Assembly (NCBI GenBank): GCA_022925895.1
Contig: JAKSYS010000686.1
Coordinates: forward strand, 1-33,137
Source: Fragilaria crotonensis
Lineage: Eukaryota > Bacillariophyta > Fragilariophyceae > Fragilariales > Fragilariaceae
Direction: 5' to 3'
DNA length: 33,137 nt
The first letter of the stretch is position 1; every line of letters starts with the position of its first letter. The notes under the pieces are model-generated. The model had not been told where the DNA came from, searched no databases, and saw only the letters and a list, made by a program, of their open reading frames with translations. This document shows, in pieces, positions 1 through 10,701 of the stretch. The position numbers were made by a program, and so were the translations under genes.

Positions 1-139
1 CAAATAAAAGAAAACATTTATCAAATACATGTCTGTAGGACACCCGTTCCAAAACACTAAAACACCTCACTCATGGTGACGGGGAGTGTCACTCCGACCT
101 TGAACACCGTCGACAGCACTCACATTTTTCTTTCAAGAT

Positions 140-1411
140 ATGGTCTTGTCCCCGGCTTCAACGTCGTCGCCTCAACGACAACATGGTACTTCCTGGGCAC
201 CATTCACATATACAATCTTGTTACTACTTCTCTCGTGCCACACGTACGCCGAGGTAGAATTCCCTTCTCTGATTGACGCCGATGATATCGCCTACTTTTT
301 CAACCAGAATGACTTGGAAGGGCTGCATTGGGCATTGTCGAACGTGTTCCAGCGATCCGAACGTAATCCCAACCCCGATTTAATTGTTCACAAACTTCCC
401 AAACAAATTATATCTCGAGGCGGTGGATCTACCTACACAACAGCCTACAAAATTAAGCAAGACATGGAACAGGCACAATATTTGGCCGACAACTTGGACG
501 ACACGGTGGATGCTGGAATCTTCCGTGATGCAGTACTCACCTATAGGAAGGTGCTGCACAATATTCCACCGCTTGATGAATTAGGACGAACTGCTGGACT
601 GTATTCTTTTCGACTCCCAGAAGATGCTGGTATCCACAGCATATATAACAAAGCGAGGCATCACACAGATTTTGATCAGCTCAAAGATGTTGATGGAAAC
701 GTTACGTCAATATTAAACCAGAAAATAGATACCAGCAAGATTCAACGCCAATGGTTCGGTGAGGAAAGGGATCATCCAAATCCTGGTGTCGTCGTTATTG
801 ATGATATTCTCTCCGACGCCGCATTGAAACGCATCCGCCAGCTCCTCCTCGAGTCGACTGTATGGTATCAAACAAAAACACCACTTCGATTCGGAGGATA
901 CGTCGGCGCCTACATCGACGACGGGCTTCACGATCGGATACTCCTGCAACTCACTTTTGAAATTCACAAGGCTTTCCCTCGTATTATGAAAGGAAATCCC
1001 CTCAAGTATTTGTGGGCCTACAAGTATGATTCAGAGTACACCGGCATCAATACTCATGCCGATGAAGCAGCTGTCAATGTTAATATCTGGTTGACGCCTG
1101 ATGACGCCAATTTGGATCCCACCAGTGGTGGTTTGATCATCTATACTGCAAAACCTCCACCGGATTGGCATTTTCAGGAGTACAATACCAACACGGAACG
1201 AGTCGTGGAAGAGCTGTTGAAACCAACCAACTTTGCCAACGTGACTGTTCCTCACCGCCAAAATCGTGCCGTTATGTTCGACTCTGCACTGTTTCATCAT
1301 TCCGATGCTTTCAACTTTAAGAAGGGCTATGAGAATCGGAGAATCAACCTAACAATTCTCTACGGTAGTATGGTGAAACATGCAAGGAGTGCGGGTGGGG
1401 AAGAGCTGTAG
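140..1411 (+). CDS. 2-oxoglutarate/Fe(II) dioxygenase-like protein with signal peptide
   Basis: A 423-residue protein read from the first ATG of the frame. Residues 20-38 form a hydrophobic stretch (YTILLLLLSCHTYA) that looks like a signal peptide, so the product probably enters the ER or secretory route. The C-terminal half has the layout of a double-stranded beta-helix 2OG-Fe(II) oxygenase: H306-A-D308 as the HxD iron ligands, a distal His at 386 or 387 (ALFHHSD), and an Arg about 14 residues on (RRINLT, 400-401) that could bind the 2-oxoglutarate carboxylate. Such enzymes hydroxylate prolyl or other side chains; the substrate cannot be told from the sequence. The N-terminal 200 residues match no domain I recognise. 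No intron is needed. The family call rests on motif spacing only, so a catalytically divergent member is possible. Confidence 0.72.
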   Translation: MVLSPASTSSPQRQHGTSWAPFTYTILLLLLSCHTYAEVEFPSLIDADDIAYFFNQNDLEGLHWALSNVFQRSERNPNPDLIVHKLPKQIISRGGGSTYTTAYKIKQDMEQAQYLADNLDDTVDAGIFRDAVLTYRKVLHNIPPLDELGRTAGLYSFRLPEDAGIHSIYNKARHHTDFDQLKDVDGNVTSILNQKIDTSKIQRQWFGEERDHPNPGVVVIDDILSDAALKRIRQLLLESTVWYQTKTPLRFGGYVGAYIDDGLHDRILLQLTFEIHKAFPRIMKGNPLKYLWAYKYDSEYTGINTHADEAAVNVNIWLTPDDANLDPTSGGLIIYTAKPPPDWHFQEYNTNTERVVEELLKPTNFANVTVPHRQNRAVMFDSALFHHSDAFNFKKGYENRRINLTILYGSMVKHARSAGGEEL

Positions 1412-1447
1412 CAACGCCCATTTCGTTTTACTTTAGAGTGCCCTATC

Positions 1448-1867
1448 CTAAAAATGACCCATTAGTGTTGTGCGAGAGTCCTCCGAAGGCTTTCCACACT
1501 CTTGCCGCTTATCATCTTGAATCCAGATAACTGTTGAGGCGCCTGTAGGAGGTTCATCCCAGTACGCAATCCTCAACTTGACAGAGAGGAATAGCGAGCG
1601 GTAGACGGGCGCTTTGGTGCTGCGCTTCACTCTCCCGGTGAATACGCTGATTTCAACCCACGCATCACCATCACTTTTCCAGAACTCCTTAATGCATCTC
1701 GTCCGCGCACTTGGCTTTGGAATGAAGTCGTCCTTCAACTCCTTAGAATACGTTTCCCAATGCTCTTTGGTGATGAGGACAGGTTCACCAGCCTTAAGTG
1801 TGGGGTTTGCCTCAGCCCTGACTTTTGCCTGCGGTGGGAGACCGCGTCGTTTCAGAAAGCCTTTCAT
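1448..1867 (-). CDS. small unrecognised ORF
   Basis: An open frame of 139 residues starting with ATG and running tail-to-tail towards the oxygenase gene, with only 36 bp between the stops. The composition is protein-like, rich in Lys, Arg, Glu and Trp, with no membrane segment or recognised motif. A second minus-strand ORF of 66 residues (1864-2064) lies directly upstream and its TGA overlaps this ATG. That overlap could mean a frameshifted or spliced longer gene, or chance. I do not recognise the family and assign no function. Expression data would decide whether it is a gene. Confidence 0.35.
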   Translation of the reverse strand: MKGFLKRRGLPPQAKVRAEANPTLKAGEPVLITKEHWETYSKELKDDFIPKPSARTRCIKEFWKSDGDAWVEISVFTGRVKRSTKAPVYRSLFLSVKLRIAYWDEPPTGASTVIWIQDDKRQECGKPSEDSRTTLMGHF

Positions 1868-2588
1868 AGTCGATAATGCTTTGAGGTGATGATGTCGTAT
1901 TTTTGGCAGTCCTTCATTGTGATACTTCTTGGTTCAAGGTGACTTTGGTTCACAAAACGGAGCGAGAACGAGACGCTTCCGCGTGTTGAACGGGTTTCAA
2001 AGTGTTGTGATCCTGAAAATCGAACCTCATAAAGTTGCACGCTAGCGATGGTGGGAATATCCACGCACCTCAGTCGGGCTTCATGATATCGTGAAAGCGC
2101 GGCCCATATCTAAGCAATGTTACAAATGATCATTTCTTGCACCACTATTTCAAACAAATGAAAGAACTCCTGGTATACGTCGATCGTGATACAGCGGATC
2201 CACAAACGCTGAGACGGGGCCTTCGCTCAGAACGCAGCCACACAGCGTAGATAACGCAAAACTACCACCAGGTACTTCAAGGCATACGATTCCTTCTCCC
2301 CAACGATTCCCAATTTGATCTAATATTAAAAGGACGACACGACACTTTCAGCCCTAACATATTCACCTACGGCGATCTGCCAGCTCTTGACATCGACGCC
2401 ATCTGAGATCATCGCAACGGTCGATGGCCCAATGTTTCTCCACTTCATTAACGAGTTCACATCGAAGAACTCTTTTGCGCACTTCTCTCTCCTGCGTGGG
2501 TTCCAGTTTTTGCCTCGTGCCTTGCTGCAAGTATTTAAACTCAGGCTCTTGCAAGATAGTAGTAGCATATTATCGCTTTCGGGTCGCG
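1868..2588. other. stretch without a supported gene
   Basis: About 720 bp between the small ORF and the DUF3128-like gene. It holds ORFs of 66 residues (1864-2064, minus) and up to about 100 residues (2326-2622, minus; 2387-2692, plus) that overlap each other in several frames. None has a recognisable domain. Part of it may be the 3' untranslated region of the gene at 2589-2882. Confidence 0.4.
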
Positions 2589-2882
2589 TTACGACCAGCC
2601 TGGCTTTTCTTTCAAATCCCAAATCATTCCTGCAGTTGGTGAATTTTTTAGATCACTTCCCAAGCTCTTTCGATAATGGGTCTGAGCAATAAGTGCCTCT
2701 GCGTCTGCGCGAGATTTAACCAGCTTGGCCTTCATGGCAATCTGAAGGTCGTTCCACTGCTTCGAACACCCTTCAAACTTGCCATATCGATATAATCTGT
2801 CTCGTTGGTAGCGTGAACCTATGCAACGGCTCCACTCATCAAAGAAGAGAAACATATCAACGACGTTGTTGTCTTGTGGCAT
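2589..2882 (-). CDS. DUF3128-like small protein (Emi1-type)
   Basis: The longest open frame here reaches 3155, but the conserved protein begins at the internal ATG at 2882 (MPQDNNVVDMF) and has 97 residues. The upstream part of the frame is GTAC-rich repeat and is not protein-like. The pattern F..C20.....Q26...YRYG..C39...W43 and the C-terminal S-P-T-x-G-x-I-W-D-L-K-E-K-P-G-W fit the DUF3128 family of small eukaryotic proteins, which includes yeast Emi1 and mitochondrial-associated members. A third Cys common in that family is not seen after W43, where the sequence reads LQIAMKAKL. The gene is divergent from an LYR-motif gene across 434 bp, so the two could share a promoter region. Function is inferred only from family resemblance. 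Confidence 0.62.
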   Translation of the reverse strand: MPQDNNVVDMFLFFDEWSRCIGSRYQRDRLYRYGKFEGCSKQWNDLQIAMKAKLVKSRADAEALIAQTHYRKSLGSDLKNSPTAGMIWDLKEKPGWS

Positions 2883-3316
2883 TGCAACAGGTTGCAGTCT
2901 TCGCGATTGTGACGACAGGGGGGTGTTGTATGCATAGTGTGCGTGTACGCATACTTTGTAATAGGAAGAGGACAGAGGACCGTTGGTTGTAAACTGAACA
3001 GTATGGAGCAATACTAGTACAGCAGTACTCGTACCGGAGGATGGTAGTACGCTGATCCAAGTACTCGTACTGGTACTCCAGTACACAAGTAGATGCTTAC
3101 AGAAGGGCGAGTACATACAAGTACTGAGAAACAGCCCCCTTAGTACTGAAGCCACTTCTTAGACAAGTACGAGTACTCGGAATAGCGTGCCACTTCTAAA
3201 AATGACGGTATTTCTCACGACGAGAGCAGGGCAAATCGACATCGCACCAGGCTTGACTACTCGTACCAGGTGAGCGATCAACTTCAGGAGGCGACTAGAA
3301 ACAACTGCGCCCGAGA
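2883..3316. repeat. divergent intergenic spacer rich in GTAC/TAC repeats
   Basis: The 434 bp between two divergent genes. From about 2989 to 3175 it is crowded with short near-palindromic units such as AGTACTCGTACTGGTACT, with spacers of 2-4 bases between GTAC cores. The same texture recurs at 9690-10210, 10320-10500, 13736-13776, 14238-14540, 15830-15930 and 22826-22990. It must contain the promoters of both neighbours, but no TATA box or named element could be fixed. Confidence 0.6.
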
Positions 3317-3634
3317 ATGTCTTCACCATCAATTGCAAGCACAACGTTGCTGTCTCTGTATCGACGCTTGCTTCGTTCGGCGGCCAGTTTTCCGTCGAAG
3401 AATCGAACTGGGATCTATCAAGCCATCCAACAGGAGTTTCGTGAAAATGTTGGTCTCGACCCTTCTGATGAAGAGACGAAGAAAAAAGTTGAGATGGCCC
3501 TCAAGGGTTTGACTCAACTGCGTCAATTCGATGTAACGCAGATGGCGGGAGGGAAATTGAATGATCCAACCTGGAAAGTTAGTATGGAGCAGAATCCTAT
3601 GCCATCGCCTCCAAATTTCCAACGAAAACAGTAA
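3317..3634 (+). CDS. LYR-motif (Complex1_LYR) protein
   Basis: A 105-residue protein with the signature of the LYR family near its N-terminus: L14-Y15-R16 followed by RLLRSAASF. A helical segment follows (IYQAIQQEFREN), with a Lys/Glu-rich helix (50-62) and a conserved-looking G-L-x-x-L-x-x-F ending at F71. LYR proteins are small mitochondrial matrix factors that bind acyl-carrier protein. They serve in iron-sulfur cluster delivery or in assembly of respiratory complexes. Which subfamily this belongs to cannot be told. The last 30 residues are a loose polar tail. There is no obvious cleavable presequence, which is common in this family. The start ATG at 3317 sits directly before the LYR helix, so it is the natural start. 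Confidence 0.75.
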   Translation: MSSPSIASTTLLSLYRRLLRSAASFPSKNRTGIYQAIQQEFRENVGLDPSDEETKKKVEMALKGLTQLRQFDVTQMAGGKLNDPTWKVSMEQNPMPSPPNFQRKQ

Positions 3635-3788
3635 TTTATGACACTCGACAACCTTCGTAAACAATTCTCTTCGAGATTTCTAAATACGTTAATGCAAGGT
3701 ACGCCTGCGTTCACCCACACTTCTAGAAATAGTAATAATATAAAAAGGAATCAAGCTTGAATCACACCAGCATATATTGATCGCGCCC

Positions 3789-6700
3789 TTACATGCTAGG
3801 CATCATTCCAGGCATGCCACCGTTAGGCATCATTCCAGGCATTTGAGGCTGCTGAGGAACTCCAAAGCTCGACATGTCAATACCGACGGCACCGCCCATC
3901 GGCATGGCTGTTGGCATAGGAATTCCCCCAGCACCGTTCTCAATCATGAGCATTCCCGAACCGAACGCACCCAGAGTTCCGTACGTTTGGGCGATAGAGT
4001 TCTGTTGGTCGTCCTCCTTGGGTGGAGCAGTGCGTTCCTCCAGCTTCTTCAAACGCATATGAGTGTGGCGGAAGGTCTGGATGAAAAACGGCATGATGAA
4101 GTTGTGGTAGCCATTGATCCAGCCCAACTCCAGAGCGACATCAGGGCTGACGTGTGCGTAGCAAGTGTAGAGAGCAGCGCAGAAGCATTCCTTCTCGGAT
4201 GTCTCGCAGAAGAAACGAAGTAAGCCTTCAATAATCGCACTGTCGGTCGACTCGTTGGCTGTGTCGATACAGTCCTTCCACATACGATCGTTCTTGGAGA
4301 GCTCGATCGATTGAGACCACTTCTTGTTACATCTGTACACATACGCCGAGATTCGACGGAATTCAAGCAATTCGTGCGTTGCGAGTTTGGCAGCCAGGGC
4401 AATCATGTTGAAATTGTTGAAGCCGTCAATGGACTTTCTCAGAGCCTCGTAGTCCTCGTCTTCCACGTACAGTTCGTTCAGAGCCTCATTCACGTGGCTG
4501 AGGTTGTATTTCTGAACAGACTTCATGTAAGCCTGACCAAGCTGGAGAGCCCAATCACCCGTACGTCTCAATTGACTGACCACGCGTGAATGGTCGATGT
4601 TCTGCTCCAGCACATCCATCAGGCGAGTAAACAAAGTGGGATGCGTAGTAAGGTAGTAACCCACAGCCTTGTACATAACCTCAGCGTTGCGAACCTTGAC
4701 AATTGCGTCCAGGAACAGGTCATTGTCCCAAGCGCTGGCGCGCTCCATCATTATCTTGACGGCACTGTCGTGCTCTTTGTTCTGCATATAAAGGTATACG
4801 GCAGGGGAGAAAAGACGTGCACGCTCGCAAGCGCGGACGACCTTAGACACATTAAGTTTTGTAAAGAAGATCTTGCAGTGCTCCATGACCTTAGTGGGAA
4901 CGTGCTTGGTATAGAGAACACCGAGTTCAGTGAAAATTCCAACATGAGCATCTTCAAGCCCAATTCCTTGTTCGAACAAGGCGACAACATGAGTGAAGTG
5001 CCCCAAGTCAGAATAGTAAGTGACCACTTCATCAACATGATCAGGGTACTTAATGACTTCAAGGCCGCAAATGGACGCAAGTCTAAACTCCTCGGCACGC
5101 AGACAGGCGAAACACACGTGTTTCCAGGTGGAAACATTGTTCGCCTTAGTCGCCGCAGCAACAGCCTCTCTGTACTCCTCGAGGTGAATGTGACAGAGAG
5201 CCAGTTTGGAGTTATTGTTGATGTTGATAAACAAGATCTTCGCAGCCTGGTAGAGACCTTCGGAGAAGCAACGGTCTCCAATAGTCTGGATGTTGGACAC
5301 ATTTGGCCCGTTGACGAACACCTCCATCTCAGTCAAGTTATTCGTCTTGGCGTAAGCGTAGATGAGCTCAGTATCAACAAGGTTTTCTTGAAGAGTCTTG
5401 CGAGCCATCTTGAGGTACGGAATGACCTCAGCCCAGATCTCGGCGTCGTTGGCAGCTTCGCAAACCTTGACATATTCGCTTGGGTCGTCAGCGTGGATGA
5501 ACGACTCGATGGCATCAGCAGGGAATTTCTCCTCGAGTTGAGCCTTACCAAGCTTCGACCACACGGGCTTTTCGTCGCATTGAGTGGCGTAAGTCTTGGC
5601 GCGGTCGAGATCCTTCATACAGTCAACCAGTACACCAATAGCAAGAACTTGTAGCTCCACTTGCTCGTCCTTGTCCTGAGTGTGTTCTGGCTTCGAGAAC
5701 TTGACATAAATGCTGTAACCTTCCTCGTAGAGCATGTGGCTCTCAGAGACACAGATCAGAGCGATGTCCTTGGCATCGAAGTTGTCAAGCTGGTCAATGT
5801 ACCCTGAGACACGAGAAGGGTCGGCACGTATGGCTGTAAGGATGAGCAGGTTCTGGAGATTTTTGTTGTCTGAGAAGTCCGATCCCTGGAGCACGATGCG
5901 CTCGAGAAGAACGATGAGCTCGCCAGGAAGGTCTGCAGCCATAAATGCCTTGACAGTGCAAGAGACTTCGTCGGCATTGGTGCTCTCCGGCAGAGCCCAC
6001 TCCACTATCTGATCGATTAGTTGGCGACGCTGTGGGTCTTCCGTACCTGCATCGTCTTCTCTGGTCAAAACCTTCGACCACAAATCCAGGTCTTGCCTCT
6101 CAACAAGGTACTTCGCGAGATCCCGGTAAAGTCCGTGGGTGTGGCAAACCTGGATAAGCTGATCGTCACACTCCCCAGCTCCCTTTTTGTAAGCAATGAA
6201 AGCAAGTTGAGGGTCGAGGGCCTCGCAATAAGGACCAAGAACCTTTGGATCGTAGAACATATTATTCAGGAGGAACGACTTCGGGTCTCTGTTGAGCGTA
6301 ATGTAAATCTTTCCGAGGGCGTTGTGAGTGCCAGGCTCGATGCTGCCAGTGGCCACACGAGCCTCTAGCCAAGGCTGGAGCAAACGCAAACGGTTGCGAG
6401 TTTCAGCAATCTCAACAAGCTCATCGACAGGACAAGCAGTTCCGACGGCCATGAGAATGCGCTTGATGAAGTCTTCGTTAGCACCAACATCAAAGAGCTT
6501 GCCAACGACCTGTGGGGTCTTCGCGGGAGACACTTTGGTCACATAAACCTCAATGTATGTCAACAGACTGTTGTTGTAGAGGTAATCAGTAAGCTCGTCG
6601 ACGAAGTCGAAGCGGTCGCAGACGTGAATGAGGGGGCGTGGGTCTGGAAGTTTTGCTCCCTTCAAGTACTCTTTCACCTCTTCAGGAACGTAGATGTTCG

Positions 6701-9104
6701 AATCGCGGCAGACGCGCTCAGCTTCCTTGAATTGTCCTAGCATGCAGGATGCCTGGATGTATTTGAAATGAACAAATGCATCCTCGGAAAAATTGACGAT
6801 GGCACCAAGGTAATAATAGAGGCCCTCAATTGCCTTATTCTGTTCGAAAACCTCAATCAGGTGTTGAGATCCGAGTTCGTCGTGGTACTTTTTAGCTACT
6901 TCAACGCATGTCTGCATGTTCTGAGGACCTCGAGACATCATATCCTTGAGCAGAGAGATTGACTGCTCTCGGGTTAGCTTGCCGAAGTAACTGACAACGA
7001 ACTCAGGGTTCATCTGGTGGCTGTTCTTGAACACACGCTTGATGTCATTGATTTCAGTGTAATGTTCAGCGGCACGCTGCCACATGCCTGCGCGTTCGCA
7101 AAGCTTTCCTATGTGCGGGCGATCATAGTGCGTCAAAATACCTTGTGACAGAATTGCGTCAGCGACTTGAGGGGCTCCTCCGATAATATTGATTTCGAGA
7201 AGTTTGGTCTGTAGATACGCATGCTCTGGCTGGTTGTTCTTCAATGCCTCAAGGAGGAAGGCAGTAGTCTCCTGAACTCGGTTGCTGCTCAAAAAGGCTT
7301 CGGCTGTTGCTTGGATGTCGATGAGCGGTCCGCCTTCAGCATTGACAAGGCCCTTCGCAAGATCAAGGGCACCAGGTGGGTTGGACGCAAGTAATTGGCT
7401 CAACATGGTGGAGTAGTCCATCTGGAATCCAACACTAGTGGCGTAAGGGACGATCTTGTCGTATTCCCCGCGATGAACCATGCATTGAATTGCTTTCGGG
7501 TGACACTCAGCGCGTAGATAGACGGACAAGGCCATGGCAGCGTCCATGGGCATGATGAGGTCACCGAGAAGCTCAGAGCATTGAAGCTTGTCATCCTTCA
7601 GCCATTTCTCCATGAGCTGAGGGCGGCCCTGTTGGAGGACTGGCTTCGCTAGTTCAATACTTTCTTGTTCGTTCAACTTCCCGCTCTCCAATAGGGTTGA
7701 GAAATATTGGAATACAGGTTGCGGTTGCCCGGGTTGAGCAGGAATCTGCTGGAATCGAGCAATCGTACCAGGAGTACGCAAGACTCCGCCCGAGGAAGCA
7801 ACAAGCTTAGCAGCCCCCAACACGTCACCAGTTTGAATCAAGCGTTCAAATTCAGCCATGTACAAGTTCTCAGCACCAGGCAAGCCAAGACGACCAGCAA
7901 CCTTGATGGCAAGATCATTGTCGCGAAGTGTTGACGTGATGTAAGGAACGAGCGCCTGACCGTTGAGCTGTAAGCGGAAGACCTGGCCCTTGCGAACGGT
8001 GATTCCGAAGATAGCCCCTGTCGACTCCTGTGCACATGTGACGAAGACAGTATCCTGGGTGACCCTAGCGCGATACATAGTCTTCCCTGTGTGGATATCA
8101 AACATGTAGCAGTATCCCATCTTAGTCAAAAGGTACGCGATGTCATTCTTTGGATCAATGACGAGACTGACAGGGAAATCACCCGCAGCATCGGCAGGGA
8201 TAGGAATTGCGGTCGGTGGGAGGCGGAATGGTGGTCCCAAAGCAGGGTCTCTGCCAACTTCCATCACGAAGAGCTTGGGAGGTTCACCTGGTGGGCTCGT
8301 CGCCTTCTTCTCGTGGAATACGAGGACCTGCGCAGGATCAGGACGCCCGGCGATCGTGAGACAACAAAAAGAGGCAGCGTGACCTTCGAGAGGTTGAGAC
8401 ACCTTCTTCTCGATGCTGTACAACTGCATGTTACCATTGACAACACCTCCAGCACCAGCAGAGATACCACCAAGGACACACCACTTGTTGTCGGGAGACA
8501 CCTTGTAGTTGATGATCTGACAGCCTGGTCCCAGTGTCTGGTGACGATCGAAGACCTTCACAGGAGGGTTGGCGTCTTCCATGGACCAATGGTACACTGC
8601 CGTGGCAGTGACGAGACCAAGGTTTGCAACCGACGTCCACTTCCAAAACACCAGCGGCTCAGGCATAGTGTGAGACTTCACCTTTGCCTTAGCATCAAGG
8701 TTGAAGATCTGCAAGGTAGTTCCTGATCTCAAAGCGAGAACGTTGGTGACAGGATTCATGATCGCAGCTTCGGCCTGAATCGGGCGCCTTGTGACTTGTG
8801 CACCGTTCTGCAGATCAACTAGGGTAACCTGCGTTGGTTCGACACACACAATCCACTTATCGGATTCCATCGTAGTGCTGCCATGCTTGATGGATGCCTC
8901 AGGGACACCGAGTTGTTGAAGCTGTATTAATGTGGAGAGAAGCGTGTTAGAATATCGCAGCGTCGACGGTATAATGGCAACACCACCTTCAACAGCAAGG
9001 TAATCATCGCACAGCCATGTGAATAAACTCGATGATCCACTCAATGCAAGCTTTCATCGCTCCTGCAACACGTATCACGACTGATTTCTAGGTACCAACG
9101 TCAT
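3789..9104 (-). CDS. CHC: clathrin heavy chain
   Basis: Two exons are proposed: 9104-9096 (M-T-L) and 8921-3789 (1,710 residues), giving about 1,713 residues, close to the usual 1,675-1,700. Clathrin heavy chain is the three-legged scaffold of coated vesicles in endocytosis and trans-Golgi sorting. The N-terminal seven-bladed propeller begins at LQQLGVP and includes the family mark TMESDKW. Helical clathrin repeats fill the middle, and the C-terminus is a Met/Gly/Pro-rich tail (about the last 60 residues) ending MPGMMPSM. The open frame extends above L-Q-Q-L-G to a TTG at 9044 but has no in-frame ATG before MESDK. A first exon is therefore required. An acceptor ATTAATACAG ends at 8922, a CTAAC branch point lies about 30 nt upstream, and AAAATGACGTTG|GTACCT supplies a start and donor. 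The body call is near certain; the 9-nt first exon is inference. Confidence 0.95.
8922..9095 (-). other. proposed intron 1 of clathrin heavy chain (174 nt)
   Basis: On the minus strand it begins GTACCT at 9095 and ends ATTAATACAG at 8922. An ATTCTAAC branch-point candidate lies about 30 nt before the acceptor. Its translation does not resemble any clathrin, and splicing keeps phase 0 into L-Q-Q-L-G. The acceptor is well supported by the protein; the donor is one of several possible GT sites. Confidence 0.55.
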
Positions 9105-10701
9105 TTTGAATCCACACTCGATCGCGCCTTCCACCACGATCTATTGCTCCGCCTCGTTTGCTCTACTCAGTCTCTATTTCTTGCGCATGTTGGCCCATAA
9201 ACGTAGCAATAACGTCACACGGAGATATATGAAGGTGGATTACTGCTTCGCACATTTTCGCCTACGGAATCTCCGCGTAGCTTGTGGTATGTCGCAACGG
9301 CAATCCATTGGCGGGCACCAGCAATGCACAGTGACTTACATTCAGCGCTTCATTGAAAATCACTGGAACGGACATGATTCCAGGTGTAGATAATGTCGGT
9401 AACTACACGCAGAAGGATTGAGAATTGGGTGAAAGCTTTACGAGATGGGATAACTCGATCTGCTTCAAAGGCAGTTCTCAATCTTTTGGCAATGCTCCGG
9501 TGAGGCGATGACTTTGGAAACTGAAAGGAGGCACACGGAAGGATCGGATCCGGCCTGCCGAACGCCGCACAAATATGCCAACGGTCGTAGGAAGGATCTT
9601 AGTCAGGGATACGTTTAATATCCGTTGAGTGTGAGTGTGAAGGGTGAACAGTGAACAACACACAACTTTCGAGTTTGTTTGTTCTACGTATCACATGTAC
9701 TCGAGCTACCGTTCTACCGGTACAGTAGCCGACAGTATTGTACACGTTGTACCTGGCAAGAGGTACAAGTGTACTATACTCGTACGTGGTACCAGGTACG
9801 TGAAACCTGAACCACCCCTACGGTCAATGTTTGAGGAGAAGCACGATCGGCGGCGCACCTTCGGTGCACGCAATGACACTATCCTGCGTCATCTCTACAA
9901 ATGCGCGTACGTGTAGGGGGTCTAGTAGCGTTCACGTAACGTGGGTATTGTGTACTCGGAGTACTGGAGTATGGATAAGATGGATATGAGAGGGGTGCAA
10001 AGAGTGCGTACCGGTACCAGTTCTACCGTACAGTCCTTTCATCATAAGCACAAATGACATGAACAGTAGGTCTACCAGCTACAAGTACCAGGTACTACCT
10101 GTTTGTATGTACTGGTACTGTATAGACCAGTGGCGTCCACTACAAACTACCGATACCAGTATTCCGATTTCTTTTCTCTAGAGATACCCCTGCACAGTAC
10201 TACTACTACGATTACGACTACCGGTATGATACTATGTAGTACAACTGTAGCAGGTTGTTAAATGAAACATACCAACATATGAACATATTCATACCTGAAT
10301 GATAGTTTTAACGTTGGAACGTTCGACGCCAGTACTAGACTACTGGTATGCATACTGGTTGAAAGACGTACTCAGCATCTCGCAACTCGCAACTCGCAAC
10401 ATGAGATGCCTACTTGCAATACTACTTGTACTCGTATGCTTGATACTGTACGAAATGCTACTATGTACAGTAGTCGGACTGCCAGTAGTGTAGCGAACAC
10501 AGACCACTGACACACTGACACCACCCAAAATTCAAAACTCGAACTCGCAACTCGGACTCCGCCTGTTCTGATTTCTGATGATGTGATTCCGGGCACAGCT
10601 TCAAGGGTGTCCAGCGATGCCGAGATCAAAGTATCATTGATCACATGACACTTCTTCCCGCTTTATGGGGCGTACTGAACAAACACCAGCCGTAGACTCT
10701 T
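9105..10701. repeat. 1.6-kb divergent spacer with GTAC/TAC repeats
   Basis: This separates the divergent clathrin and Era genes. No ORF in it looks like a protein. About 9690-10210 and 10320-10500 are dense in GTAC-type units, for example GTACGTGGTACCAGGTACG near 9782. A CTCGCAA heptamer is repeated three times at 10379-10400. Promoters of both neighbours must lie at its ends. Confidence 0.55.

Noticed and set aside
1864-1867. ATGA overlap of two minus-strand ORFs, as in a bacterial operon
   Set aside because: Introns and gene content show a eukaryotic nuclear genome; such an overlap is expected by chance.
4590-5654. 354-codon plus-strand ORF
   Set aside because: It lies wholly antisense to the clathrin heavy chain and has no recognisable motif; a frame shadow of a codon-biased gene.
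8091-8726. 211-codon plus-strand ORF
   Set aside because: Antisense to the clathrin propeller region, with no independent protein signature.
9106-9393. 95-codon ORF upstream of clathrin
   Set aside because: It overlaps the probable clathrin 5' region and has no domain or protein-like conservation.
9690-10500. possible CRISPR-like or satellite array
   Set aside because: GTAC units have no fixed repeat length or regular spacers, and the window is eukaryotic.
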